From assembly GCA_026129765.1 (NCBI GenBank), contig JAHCHP010000010.1:1-64000 (forward strand): a stretch of DNA of 64,000 bases. Direction: 5' to 3'. The notes under the pieces are model-generated. The model saw only the letters and a program-made list of their open reading frames with translations. It did not search any database and was not told the origin of the DNA. Every line of letters begins with the position of its first letter. Positions within the stretch are counted from its first letter, which is position 1. Position numbers and translations under genes: made by a program. Shown piece after piece: positions 18,821 to 27,667 of this stretch. Source of the stretch: Fimbriimonadia bacterium (GTDB lineage Bacteria; Armatimonadota; Fimbriimonadia; Fimbriimonadales; GBS-DC).

Positions 18821-19012
18821 TTATGGCTTTTTCTCATCTTGCTGTTGCATTTGATACAGCTCGTTCATGGCGGTGTAGGGGTCGGTGGGGTTGTTTTCTT
18901 GCTCCTCCAGATAAGCCTCGATTCGTTCGCGCAGGCGGCGGGCGTTTTGGCGGATACGCCATCCAAGATAGCCCATAATCAGCAAGCAGAGAAAGATAAA
19001 TGCCCAGTCCAT
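18821..19012 (-). CDS. Small membrane protein
   Basis: 63 residues: one N-terminal transmembrane helix (WAFIFLCLLIMGYLGW) followed by an Arg-rich then Glu-rich cytoplasmic helix (RLRERIEAYLEEQENN). Seven nucleotides after ruvC on the same strand, so probably the last gene of that operon. No named family recognised; topology suggests an N-anchored protein with a charged tail. Confidence 0.55.
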   Translation of the reverse strand: MDWAFIFLCLLIMGYLGWRIRQNARRLRERIEAYLEEQENNPTDPYTAMNELYQMQQQDEKKP

Positions 19013-19019
19013 AGCGCGC

Positions 19020-19511
19020 TCAAGGTTTCAACATCTGACGAATACCGGAGTGATTCGCGTGGCAGATACAGAGCGCGAGCGCATCGGCAGCATCGTCCGG
19101 TTTGGGAATCGAAGAGAGCGACAGTAAGCGTTGTACCATCAGCTGCACCTGTTTCTTTTCCGCGCCGCCATAGCCCGTCACTGCCTGCTTCACCTGCATG
19201 GGCGAATATTCGTGCCAAGGCAGGTCACGTTCCGCAACCGACAACAGAACGACGCCAATCGCCCGCGCCACCTGCACCGCCGTCTTCCGGTTCGCGCTGA
19301 AAAACAGTTGCTCCGTCACCACGACATCGGGCTGGTAATGATTTAGAAACTCAAGAATGCCCTCGCGAAGTTTTAGGAGCCGTTCCGGCGCGGGCATCTC
19401 TTTGGGCGTGATCAGCGCGCCATAATCTAAAGCGCGAAAGCGGTTGCCGTCCTTTTCAATCGCGGCATAGCCCATCGTCGCGGTGCCTGGATCAAACCCC
19501 AGAATCGTCAC
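19020..19511 (-). CDS. ruvC: Holliday-junction resolvase RuvC
   Basis: 163 residues. Cleaves four-way DNA junctions together with RuvAB. RNase H-like fold with catalytic acids at D7 (GFDPGTATMGYA), E67 (VVVTEQLF) and the pair D140/D143 (PDDAADAL). KQAVTGYGGAEKKQVQ is the conserved DNA-contact segment. Starts inside the hisS stop (4-nt overlap). RuvA and RuvB are not in the window. Confidence 0.95.
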   Translation of the reverse strand: MTILGFDPGTATMGYAAIEKDGNRFRALDYGALITPKEMPAPERLLKLREGILEFLNHYQPDVVVTEQLFFSANRKTAVQVARAIGVVLLSVAERDLPWHEYSPMQVKQAVTGYGGAEKKQVQLMVQRLLSLSSIPKPDDAADALALCICHANHSGIRQMLKP

Positions 19512-20782
19512 TGCGCCTCCGAACGCAAAGTCTCAATCAGCGCGCCGCGCAAAACTTCTCGCTGCTCATGCGTTTGCAGGTTCTTGAGGGCAACCGTTCC
19601 CTGCGCGATTTCGTTGTCGCCTATCAAGATCGCAAAACGGGCGCGGCACTTGTCTGCCAAACGCATTTGCGCTTTGAGGCTGCGCGCCGTGTGGTCGATC
19701 TCCACTGCGAGACCCGCCTGCCGGAGCAACTGCGCCAGTAACAACCCTTCCGTTCGAGCCGAATCGCCCAGCGTGACCACGAAGGCTACAGGCGGCTCCT
19801 CTTCGCTCAGGGGCAGGTTCATCTCCGTCATCATCATCAAAACACGCTCGACCCCTATGCCAAACCCCAGCGCGGGTGTGGGCGTTCCGCCCAACTCCTC
19901 CACCAGCGTATCGTACCGTCCGCCGCCGCAAATGGCGTTCTGCGCTCCCAAAAACTTGCCTTGCACCTCAAAAGTGGTACGAGTGTAGTAATCGAACCCG
20001 CGCGCCAAACGATGATTGCGTTCGTATACGATGCCCATCTGCTTCATCAGCGCGCTCAGCCCTTCGAAGTGCGCGCTGCACGCCTCACACAAATAGGGAT
20101 CGATCGGCGGCGCAGCGTCCAAAATGGGCTGGCAATCCGGCACTTTGCAATCCAAAGCGCGCATGGGGTTTCGCTCGATCCGATCTTGGCACGTGGCGCA
20201 GAGCGTGCTGGCGTTTTGACGCAGGTAACTCTGCAACGCTTCGCGATAGGCGGGTCGACACTCGCGGCAGCCAATCGTGTTGAGCGAGAGTCCGATGCTG
20301 TCCTGATCAAAGCCCAATTCGCCAAAGAACTGCGTGACCATCCCTATCAATTCCGCGTCTGCCGAAGGCTCTGCCGCCCCGATGAACTCCGCGCCCATCT
20401 GGTGCGCCTGCCGGTAGCGTCCCTTTTGCGGGCGTTCCTGCCGGAAAAAGGGCGTGAAATAGCACAACTTTATATTGCCCCCCTCCGCCGCGAGATTATG
20501 CTCAAGATAAGCGCGCACCACTGGAGCGGTTCCCTCCGGCTTCAGGGTGAGGCTGCGCCCGCCCTTATCCTCAAAGGTATACATCTCCTTCGAGACGATG
20601 TCGGTCACTTCGCCGATGCTGCGCGTGAACAGTTCGGTCGCTTCAAAAATCGGGGTGCGAATGTCACGATAGCCATAACGGCGGCACAAGTCGCGCCATT
20701 TGCTCTCCAGCGACTGCCATCGCCCGCTTTCATCTGGCAAAATATCGTTAACGCCTTTGATAGCTCGGTATTTCAGTTCCAT
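19508..20782 (-). CDS. hisS: Histidyl-tRNA synthetase
   Basis: Class II synthetase charging tRNA-His, 424 residues. Begins MELKYRAIKGVNDILPDE; motif 2 region LTLKPEGTAPVVRAYLEHN and FRQERPQKGRYRQ; histidine-specific segments RGFDYYTRTTFEV and GGGRYDTLVEELGG; C-terminal anticodon-binding domain from about residue 325. A TTG 48 nt upstream would add an atypical basic leader, so ATG at 20782 is chosen. Lies 4 nt after the VKOR-DsbA stop. Confidence 0.96.
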   Translation of the reverse strand: MELKYRAIKGVNDILPDESGRWQSLESKWRDLCRRYGYRDIRTPIFEATELFTRSIGEVTDIVSKEMYTFEDKGGRSLTLKPEGTAPVVRAYLEHNLAAEGGNIKLCYFTPFFRQERPQKGRYRQAHQMGAEFIGAAEPSADAELIGMVTQFFGELGFDQDSIGLSLNTIGCRECRPAYREALQSYLRQNASTLCATCQDRIERNPMRALDCKVPDCQPILDAAPPIDPYLCEACSAHFEGLSALMKQMGIVYERNHRLARGFDYYTRTTFEVQGKFLGAQNAICGGGRYDTLVEELGGTPTPALGFGIGVERVLMMMTEMNLPLSEEEPPVAFVVTLGDSARTEGLLLAQLLRQAGLAVEIDHTARSLKAQMRLADKCRARFAILIGDNEIAQGTVALKNLQTHEQREVLRGALIETLRSEAQ

Positions 20783-20786
20783 GCGA

Positions 20787-21932
20787 TTATTTTGTCGTCG
20801 CGCTTTCTGGCATCTTGACAGGCTTGCCAAGATAAGCGGAAATCGCCGGGTTCTCGTTCAAAACCCTCATCAGCCCGCCCGTTCCAGGAGCGAAATGCAG
20901 TTCGTCGTTATACAACACAAAGAAGGTCGGTGTGGAGTTGACCCCCAATTTGCTGCCGTCCTCATAGTCGCGGAAAATGCGGTCAAAGTGAACCTCTTTA
21001 TTCTCCAGAGCGTTCTTCATTTTGGCTTCATCCAATCCCAGTTTTTTCGCTTCTGCAATGAGGGTCGGAATAGTGAGTTCCTGCATTTTGAATGCGCTGT
21101 TATACATCTCCCAAAACTTGCCCGCTTTGCCCGCCTCTTCGGTCGCGGAGGCAGCGACCCATGCCATCGGGTGGATTTGAATCAAGGGATAATGGCGGAA
21201 TACGAACATCACCTTGTCGCCATGCTCCTTCATCAGGCTGTCTTCCACCAGTTGATAGGCTTGTTTACATGCCGGGCATTGAAAGTCGGAGAACTCGATG
21301 ACAATCAATGGGGCATTCGTATTGCCCGATTTCCAGACATCGCCTTTCCTCAGCAGCAAGTCGCGTTTCGATTCATTGACCGTTTCGACTTTGGTTTGAG
21401 TCACGCTGTTGGATCGCCAGTAGGCAAAGCCGCCGCCCGCCAACAACGCTACCAGCGCCAATGCAACCCCGTAGCGCAGCTCACGATTGGTCGAGATGGA
21501 ACCTTCCGGCGCGGAACGTAATCCTGCCAGCGCAAACAGCCACGCCAACAAATTAGAAACTGCCGCGCCCAAACACCACCAGCAAGGGCTGGAAACCTTT
21601 ATCACCGCGAATTGAACATAAGTGAAGTAGATAAAAGCGAGTAAGCCTAATGTGCTTAATCCAACGATGAACCGGTTCATGGTCTGCCACTGTTCTGGGG
21701 CTTGCAGGCGCGAGAGCGCCATCATCACAAGCGTTCCAAAATAGAAGAAGCCGAAAGCCGCGACCGGAAAACCAAAGAAGTAGGCATAGCGCGAGTTTGC
21801 GACCTGATCGCAGCCGCTGCCGGTGCAAGGTAAAGCAAACCCCGTGGAATGGGACAGCCATAGCTGACCTGAAATCACCATCCCAATAATTGAAAAAAGA
21901 AGAATCAGTCGATTTAATGTAATAGAACCCAT
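20787..21932 (-). CDS. VKOR-DsbA fusion, disulfide-bond formation
   Basis: 381 residues. The N-terminal part (to about 140) is a vitamin K epoxide reductase-like membrane domain with loop cysteines C36 and C41 and active CWWC at C117-C120. A further helix near 154-172 leads to an extracytoplasmic DsbA-like thioredoxin domain with CPAC (C219-C222) and the cis-proline stretch NSTPTFFV. Such fusions oxidise exported thiols and pass electrons to quinone, in place of a separate DsbB. GGAGG lies some 16 nt before the ATG. Found upstream of hisS-ruvC. Confidence 0.92.
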   Translation of the reverse strand: MGSITLNRLILLFSIIGMVISGQLWLSHSTGFALPCTGSGCDQVANSRYAYFFGFPVAAFGFFYFGTLVMMALSRLQAPEQWQTMNRFIVGLSTLGLLAFIYFTYVQFAVIKVSSPCWWCLGAAVSNLLAWLFALAGLRSAPEGSISTNRELRYGVALALVALLAGGGFAYWRSNSVTQTKVETVNESKRDLLLRKGDVWKSGNTNAPLIVIEFSDFQCPACKQAYQLVEDSLMKEHGDKVMFVFRHYPLIQIHPMAWVAASATEEAGKAGKFWEMYNSAFKMQELTIPTLIAEAKKLGLDEAKMKNALENKEVHFDRIFRDYEDGSKLGVNSTPTFFVLYNDELHFAPGTGGLMRVLNENPAISAYLGKPVKMPESATTK

Positions 21933-22107
21933 AAGAGCGTAGAGCCTCCCTATTTAAGTATACTCTAATCGACGCGCAGAAGTGTCCTTTTCGTTCATTT
22001 CGAGTGGCAAAAGGTACTTGTAGTGAGATACTTGAGCGCTGATTGCGTAGCAGTAGGTAAAATGATTCAGTGAGTGTCTAACTCGTCGTTATCCACTCAA
22101 ACAAATC

Positions 22108-22674
22108 ATGAATAAAGCCATCGATACATCTGAAATCAGACAATCAGAAGTCATCCGCTTTGAGACTCAGCTTTATGCTGTGTCAGGGAAAAGTCCAACA
22201 GATACTCATGTTATGTTGGAGATGCCCCCTTGGGTTAGCGAAAAATTCCCATCGCAAGAAAAAATCAGAATAGAAGGCACGATCAATGGTCACCCCTTCA
22301 GAGCAACGACAGAACTTAGGGAGCAAGGGACCCATTCCCTCCGAGTGAATAGCGCGATGCTGAAGGGTTCACGCGCGAATGTTGGAGATACAGTGAGCCT
22401 TGTGATTTTAGGACCGGAACCAAGATTGGTTGTGCCAAGTGATCTATTAGACGCATTGAATAAATCCCCTGATTCGAAAAAGGGGTGGGATAGATTGACG
22501 GATGCAGATCGTCGAGATTGGACGCGTTGGATTGAACTTGCCAAAAAGCCGGAGACCCGCATGAGACGCATCAGCCGCGCCGTGGATCAACTTTCGTCTG
22601 GCAAACGACGGGCTTGTTGCGTTAATGTTTATGATTTTATGCTGTGTCGATTTAAGGAGGATGAAGAAAGTTAA
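22108..22674 (+). CDS. DUF1905 / YdeI-like protein
   Basis: 188 residues. The N-terminal half is a DUF1905-type small barrel (RIEGTINGHPFRATTEL and GDTVSLVILGPEPRLVVPSDL). The C-terminal half is the YdeI/OmpD-associated helix set: LTDADRRDWTRWIELAKKPETRMRRISRAV followed by a GKRRACC end. YdeI-family proteins are linked in the literature to antimicrobial-peptide or bacteriocin protection; biochemical function is unclear. Monocistronic between a divergent and a convergent neighbour. Confidence 0.82.
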   Translation: MNKAIDTSEIRQSEVIRFETQLYAVSGKSPTDTHVMLEMPPWVSEKFPSQEKIRIEGTINGHPFRATTELREQGTHSLRVNSAMLKGSRANVGDTVSLVILGPEPRLVVPSDLLDALNKSPDSKKGWDRLTDADRRDWTRWIELAKKPETRMRRISRAVDQLSSGKRRACCVNVYDFMLCRFKEDEES

Positions 22675-22724
22675 CGGGAATAACAACGAGCCTACGGTAA
22701 GGGATAGTTCTTTGTAGGTCCTAC

Positions 22725-23714
22725 TCATTTCCTCTGCCACACATACGCGCCAGCTTCACCGGAGACCCGTATCCAGTCGGGGCGTTTCAAATCGGGTGTC
22801 ACACGGAGGTTTGTTGGCTCCAGCAGTTTCCAGCGCTGTGTGCCGCCCGGCATAAACAAATAGGTTTCGGTTCCCTCGAGTCGCGTGGTCAACCGGTTCT
22901 GTTCGGTCAACGATTCTTGCAAGCCTTTCAAGAAATCGTCCGGTTCCACCCCGCCCGCTAAGTTCATCGCCCGCGCCAAACGCTCATGACCGTACACACT
23001 TTCAGTATAAAGCGCCAATGCGAGATACTCTTCGAAACCCGGTTTTGCGCGCGAACGCCACCGGGACTGGTTCAAGCCCTCTTTGGTCATGCGTTGGATC
23101 AAAGGCGCGGTTTTCCGGTCATGATAGGCGCGCAAATCTTGAATCGTCGCTCCGCATGTCTCCTCATCGGTCAATTCCCGCCGCGCGGTCCGCGTCTCCA
23201 TCAACCATTTCAGAAACAACCGTTCTCCCAAGTCGCCATTTGCCCACGCTTCCGGCTCCCTGAACGAGTTGATCGGCGGCACGATCCAATGTCCATATTC
23301 ATGGCTCAATTCCCGCGCCCACTCGATGGGCGGCAGGCTGGGGTCTACCTGATAAATATAGAGCGCGTTTTGTTGCTGTTCTGCGCCCGCCTTGCCCTCC
23401 AAGCTGAGGAACACTTGCAACAGACGGTCATAACGCAGGGGGTGGTCGCGCTGCAGGCGGGTTAGCGATAGCTCGTAACAGCGCAAGAGCAACCGGCACG
23501 CTTTGACCGCGAGCGGGAAATGCGCCTGTTTCTGGGTATAGACCGAAATGCGCAATTCCGGCTGTCCTCTGGAAGAGAATTCTGCCGCGAATCCTTGAAC
23601 GCGGAAAGGAAAACTCCAGCGATGCAACGGGTCCAATACCGGCGACGGCAACGGCTCCGGCGAACCGGCTATCGTCAAGCGTCTGTCGGAAAGAGACGGG
23701 AGGTTTTGGAGCAT
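22725..23714 (-). CDS. HEXXH-containing putative metallopeptidase
   Basis: 329 residues from the ATG at 23714 (a TTG 12 nt upstream is possible). It contains a clean zinc-peptidase signature ARELSHEYGHWIVPP, with histidines at about 138 and 142 and Glu at 139, and a later helix with FEEYLALAL that could supply the third ligand. I see no signal peptide or recognised domain around it. The rest is beta-rich with a Trp-rich C-terminus. The motif suggests a gluzincin-like fold, but activity is only an inference. Confidence 0.6.
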   Translation of the reverse strand: MLQNLPSLSDRRLTIAGSPEPLPSPVLDPLHRWSFPFRVQGFAAEFSSRGQPELRISVYTQKQAHFPLAVKACRLLLRCYELSLTRLQRDHPLRYDRLLQVFLSLEGKAGAEQQQNALYIYQVDPSLPPIEWARELSHEYGHWIVPPINSFREPEAWANGDLGERLFLKWLMETRTARRELTDEETCGATIQDLRAYHDRKTAPLIQRMTKEGLNQSRWRSRAKPGFEEYLALALYTESVYGHERLARAMNLAGGVEPDDFLKGLQESLTEQNRLTTRLEGTETYLFMPGGTQRWKLLEPTNLRVTPDLKRPDWIRVSGEAGAYVWQRK

Positions 23715-23794
23715 ATCAGCACGCAAAGGTTATCCGGGTTGTTTCGGGCAGATGGAAGAAAACAAACGGTAGGGGCAGACCTATAGGAACTTTT

Positions 23795-23834
23795 AACCCC
23801 CTCCGTGAGGTTCCCCCTGCAAGCAAGGGGAACC
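23795..23834 (+). repeat. Dispersed element C, first of a tandem pair
   Basis: AACCCCCTCCGTGAGGTTCC then CCCTGCAAGCAAGGGGAACC. GGTTCCCC and GGGGAACC pair across a CTGCAAGCAA loop. Followed 11 nt later by a second copy. Confidence 0.8.
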
Positions 23835-23845
23835 GGGAAAGGCAT

Positions 23846-23886
23846 AAGCCCCCTCTGTGAGGTTCCCCCTGCAAGCAAGGGGAACC
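23846..23886 (+). repeat. Dispersed element C, second of a tandem pair
   Basis: Nearly identical to 23795-23834 (CTCTGTGA in place of CTCCGTGA). The direct tandem arrangement implies local duplication. Confidence 0.8.
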
Positions 23887-23921
23887 ATTTTAGAAACAAC
23901 CGCTATAAACAGAACCTGATG

Positions 23922-24983
23922 TTATTTGCCTTTCCCTTTCGGCTTTGCCGGGGTTTTGGGTTTGGCAGGCGCTTTGGTCCCGGGAGTGGTTTTCGGTTTT
24001 GTATTGGTCACTGCCGGTTTAGTCGGCGCGGCGGCTTTGGGCGCGAGGCTGGTCACGGTGTTGGAAATGGTGGCTTCGATATTGAAGTCGCCGCCAAATC
24101 CGGGAGGCGCGCCTTCCGTTTCGCCCATCGACATCTTCATAGCCATATTCATGGACATCTGCCCATCGATCTTGATCGTGCGCCCGTTAGTGGGATCGAC
24201 CCAGTGATAGTTGTTCCCTTTCATGACCATGTTGACGCTGCTGGGGGTCATACCGCCTGCAGGCTCATTTTCGCTCAATTTCTTCAGGGTCGCCTCATCC
24301 AAGATCATCTGCATATCCACTTCCTGCTTAATTTTCAAAACCGCTCGCCCGTTCAACTGTTCCACGCTCTCCAGCGTATAGACGCTCCGTATCGGTTTCA
24401 TATCGGCAGGCGCGCTTGCGCCCATCATCTGCGCCATTGGGTTAGGCATTTCATGCTCCCACGATTCACCCACCGCGACCGGGTTCTCTGGGAACACCGC
24501 GAACATATTGGTCGTGTTGCTGTTACCGCCAAACATCTGCATCATCATCTGTTGACCGGAAGGCTGACCGCTCATTTTGGGCGCGCCTTGCACGATGTTT
24601 CGGTCGTTCAGTTTGAAGGTGACCTTCAGCGTATTGAGATCAAGCCCCATCTGGTCGTTGGTCATCTCCATACCGTTGTTTGTGATTTTGAGGCTCTCTA
24701 CTTCATTCACGAGGGTCACTATCCCGTCCTTGACATCCAACACACGGAAGCCCAAGACCGTCACGCTTTGATTCTCCAGCGGGAAGCCTTGCTCGCCCCC
24801 GCCCATGCGCGCTTCCCCATTCGTGCTTGCGGAAACTTTGAATCGTTCGGTTTCGCCCATTTTATAAATGCGTTTCAGCGTATACTTCTGCGCAGCCGGG
24901 GCTGCATCGTCCTGCGCCCAGACCGGGCTGTTCAGGCTCGCGACCATGAGGGCGCTGAGCATCCATAAGTGTTTTATTCGCAT
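23922..24983 (-). CDS. Exported protein with Lys/Pro/Thr tail, unknown role
   Basis: 353 residues with a signal peptide (NSPVWAQDD, cut after WAQ or nearby). The body is predicted beta-rich with Met-rich stretches (QQMMMQMF, MSMNMAMKMSMG). The last 45 residues are a disordered repeat of Lys, Pro, Thr and Ala. General layout resembles DUF6263-like exported proteins, a weak match. AGGAG 9 nt before the ATG. Its start overlaps the end of the following upstream gene by 13 nt, so the two form an operon and share layout, though not clear sequence identity. Confidence 0.65.
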   Translation of the reverse strand: MRIKHLWMLSALMVASLNSPVWAQDDAAPAAQKYTLKRIYKMGETERFKVSASTNGEARMGGGEQGFPLENQSVTVLGFRVLDVKDGIVTLVNEVESLKITNNGMEMTNDQMGLDLNTLKVTFKLNDRNIVQGAPKMSGQPSGQQMMMQMFGGNSNTTNMFAVFPENPVAVGESWEHEMPNPMAQMMGASAPADMKPIRSVYTLESVEQLNGRAVLKIKQEVDMQMILDEATLKKLSENEPAGGMTPSSVNMVMKGNNYHWVDPTNGRTIKIDGQMSMNMAMKMSMGETEGAPPGFGGDFNIEATISNTVTSLAPKAAAPTKPAVTNTKPKTTPGTKAPAKPKTPAKPKGKGK

Positions 24984-24996
24984 AGATTTGTTCTCC

Positions 24997-25911
24997 TTAC
25001 TTCTCCTCTTTACGGCTGTCGCTCTCTTTCTTATCCGTGCTGCGCTGGATCAAAATAGTGGAGCTGGCTTCTGTGATTTCTCGTTCGTACTCTTTAATTT
25101 CAGAACCGTCGGTTTTGATCGGTTCGCTGACCTGTTTGATCTGTGCCGCCATCGTGGCTTTTTCCAACAAGCCCTTTTCGGGGTGGAACCAGAGTTTACC
25201 GGAACCAGTCAGGGTTCCTTTCAAAGAGCGCGCCGCTTTGGAGCGGTCGTCTGTCGGCTGCAGAAAAGCATCTTGATACACTTCGATAGGATGGTCAAAT
25301 GTTTGGGTGATCTTCATCAGCTCGACTCCGTCCACCGTCTCCATGCCCTCACACACCGCTTTGATTTCGATTTTGAGCGCGTCTTTGCCCTCGCCAAACT
25401 TTTGCATAAAAGTCCAAGAGACTCCCTTTTCCATCTTCTTATCGGGCATTTGGGTGGGGATCAGCAGAGTGGCTAAGTTTCGCGGGTCGAAACCGGGCAA
25501 ATTGATTCCCATCGGCAGCTGCCCGCCGCCTTTCAGGTCTTTCAATTCACCTTGCGTGGTTACAGTCGCGTTGGTGTCGGGAATATAGGATCGCGCCATT
25601 TCTAAAGAGATGGGCAGCGGCGCGCCGCTCAGTTCGCCGGACAGCGCATTCAGTCCCGTGGTAATGACCGCGCTTTTATCTTCGTTCATTTTCGCGACCT
25701 TGAGGAACATGCCTGTATTCAACTTAATATTGCCTGCCGCGCCGCCTCCACCGCCCGGAATCGGCAGATTACCTGTGATATCGATAATAACGTTGTAAGT
25801 TTCTTGTTGGTCAGGCTGAAATTTATAGATAAAGGGGGTCGCGGAATCTTGGGCAAAGGCTAAATTGAGTATGCCTATCCCCATAAAAAGCATCCAGCAG
25901 CGTTTTCGCAT
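24997..25911 (-). CDS. Exported protein related in layout to its neighbour
   Basis: 304 residues with a signal peptide (GILNLAFAQDS). A glycine loop near residue 47 (PGGGGGAAGN) is followed by a beta-rich domain with KLWFHPEKGLLEKATM near the C-terminus and a charged Lys/Glu tail. Both this and the downstream gene have a KVAKMNEDKSAVITTG / VLDVKDGIVTLVNEV type strand in the same region, hinting at common descent. The ATG at 25911 has GGGAGG about 13 nt upstream; an in-frame ATG at 25932 lacks one. Function unknown. Confidence 0.6.
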   Translation of the reverse strand: MRKRCWMLFMGIGILNLAFAQDSATPFIYKFQPDQQETYNVIIDITGNLPIPGGGGGAAGNIKLNTGMFLKVAKMNEDKSAVITTGLNALSGELSGAPLPISLEMARSYIPDTNATVTTQGELKDLKGGGQLPMGINLPGFDPRNLATLLIPTQMPDKKMEKGVSWTFMQKFGEGKDALKIEIKAVCEGMETVDGVELMKITQTFDHPIEVYQDAFLQPTDDRSKAARSLKGTLTGSGKLWFHPEKGLLEKATMAAQIKQVSEPIKTDGSEIKEYEREITEASSTILIQRSTDKKESDSRKEEK

Positions 25912-26095
25912 TGTTTGTTTAGAACCTCCCATTTTGATGGTAGAAGCGCAGAACCGCGCGGGACTTCAGTTAAGATTATACTCTATTTGTACCAGAATTG
26001 TTGCGCAAGGCAGGAATTCATGTAAACCACCTTACGCTGAAGGCAGGAATTTTTCGCGTTTGAGCGGAATATGAAGACTTGGTAGGTGATTCGTT

Positions 26096-27043
26096 ATGCA
26101 TAAACGCGGCTTTACGCTCATTGAACTCTTAGTGGTTATCGCTATTATCGCTATTTTGGCGGCTATTCTGTTTCCGGTATTTGCCCGCGCCAGAGAGAGC
26201 GCGAGAAAAACCCAATGTGTCAGCAATCAAAGACAAATTGGCACTGGCATCTCGCTCTATATCCAAGATTATGACGAAGTGTTCCCAGAACCGCTGCAGG
26301 GCGCATGTCTGGGGCTTCAAGATCAAGCCAACTCGCTTTGGACCCGGCAGGTTTATCCTTACATTAAGAACAAAGGCGTGTTGGTCTGCCCTTCCTCCAA
26401 TCAAGGGCGCGCAGGTTTCCGAAATAACGCGGCGCAACCAGCCAACGAGGTAGACACCGAAATCAATCCGCCACCCTGCGGCAATTTTCATACCGACCGG
26501 CGCATGCAACCGCTGGGCTTGAACAAATTCATGGCTCCTTATTGGCAATGCCACGAGGGTGAACCGGGGTGCGGCGCATATTGGTTCCCACTTGATTATG
26601 GCGATGCCTTCGCTCGCGGACAATGTTCGGCGCAGTATGTGTCGATGGCGCGAATTCGAGAAGCGGCGAAAATGATACTGCTGACCGACAGCGTGACCGA
26701 TTGTACAGGAGGAGGAGGATTCTGGGTGAACCCTTCCAACGCGACTAACAATCTCTTTGGTATGTCGGGCAGGCATGGCGACGGGCATAACACCCTGTTT
26801 TCGGACGGGCATGCGCGCTGGTATCCCGTCAGGCAAGATACTCAATTGACCCAGATTCGCAACAATGCTGCCTGGCGTTTGTCCGTCACCCAGCATCGCG
26901 GATTGGTCTTGAATCGCGAAAACAGCGGGGATCAAGTCTTCACTTGCGTGAACTACAACGCGGCGGATGTTCATTGGAATGTGGCCACGCCGCTGCCGGG
27001 CGACAACGCGACTATCGATCAACAATGCCGGTCGACTCAATAA
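26096..27043 (+). CDS. Type II secretion pseudopilin, DUF1559-like
   Basis: 315 residues starting [20 protein letters not shown]. The prepilin peptidase site is RG|FTLIE and the helix leads into [19 protein letters not shown]. The C-terminal half has the H-x9-DG motif ([13 protein letters not shown]). These large pseudopilin-like proteins are expanded in armatimonads and planctomycetes and are presumed to sit at the cell envelope; individual functions are largely unknown. Single gene, no secretion machinery nearby. Confidence 0.9.
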   Translation: MHKRGFTLIELLVVIAIIAILAAILFPVFARARESARKTQCVSNQRQIGTGISLYIQDYDEVFPEPLQGACLGLQDQANSLWTRQVYPYIKNKGVLVCPSSNQGRAGFRNNAAQPANEVDTEINPPPCGNFHTDRRMQPLGLNKFMAPYWQCHEGEPGCGAYWFPLDYGDAFARGQCSAQYVSMARIREAAKMILLTDSVTDCTGGGGFWVNPSNATNNLFGMSGRHGDGHNTLFSDGHARWYPVRQDTQLTQIRNNAAWRLSVTQHRGLVLNRENSGDQVFTCVNYNAADVHWNVATPLPGDNATIDQQCRSTQ

Positions 27044-27085
27044 GGCTGCAACGCGGGGTAGCGATAATCGTCTAAACTATTCGAT

Positions 27086-27664
27086 ATGAAGCGCAAACAG
27101 ATTCACTTGGGGCTGTCTATTCTGACAGCGGCTATTTTGATTGGCTGTGGAGGGGGAGGAGGCGGTACAACTCTGCCTGCGACCGGCACTTTAGCGGTGA
27201 ACAGTTCACCGACCGGAGGGAAAATCTACCTGAATGGGGTCGACACTGGCTCAACGACGAACACCACTCTAACCGTTCCGCGCGGCAACCAGACAGTGCG
27301 AATCGAGGTCACGCAAAGTGGTAAGACCTATCGAGCCGACCGGACAGTGGCGGTGAGCGCCAGCGCCACGGTACAAGTCTCCTTTACCCAGCGCAAAATC
27401 GAATCGACGCCGGCTGCGGTAACGATTTTTGTGGGTCAAAACCGCTCCTTAACGGCGCGCGCCCTGACCGCTGCAGGCGACCCGATCGCCGGTGTGACGT
27501 TCACATGGCAAAGCGCGAACCCTGCAGTGGCAACCGTTTCCAGCGCAGGCGTTGTGACGGGAGTCGCGATTGGCACAACCCACGTCATCGCGACGGATAC
27601 GCAGTCCGGCATCGGTTTGATGATCCCTGTCGCGATATCTGATTTCCCGCCCCCGCCCCAATAA
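27086..27664 (+). CDS. Lipoprotein with PEGA and Big2-type domains
   Basis: 192 residues. Lipobox LIGC near residue 21 is followed by a glycine run. Residues about 35-95 form a PEGA-like domain (GTLAVNSSPTGGKIYLNGVD and the NQTVRIEV strand); residues about 105-185 are a bacterial Ig-like group 2 domain (WQSANPAVATVSSAGVVTGV). Both are envelope or adhesion building blocks, so a surface-anchored scaffold or binding role is likely. It ends in FPPPPQ, and the next gene begins 3 nt later. Confidence 0.82.
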   Translation: MKRKQIHLGLSILTAAILIGCGGGGGGTTLPATGTLAVNSSPTGGKIYLNGVDTGSTTNTTLTVPRGNQTVRIEVTQSGKTYRADRTVAVSASATVQVSFTQRKIESTPAAVTIFVGQNRSLTARALTAAGDPIAGVTFTWQSANPAVATVSSAGVVTGVAIGTTHVIATDTQSGIGLMIPVAISDFPPPPQ

Positions 27665-27667
27665 TCG

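Noticed and set aside
22108-22674. Dedicated bacteriocin-immunity locus
   Set aside because: A YdeI-like protein alone is weak evidence and no bacteriocin gene is near.
23795-23886. CRISPR array
   Set aside because: The two tandem units are 40 nt with only an 11-nt gap and recur singly elsewhere; no array or cas genes.
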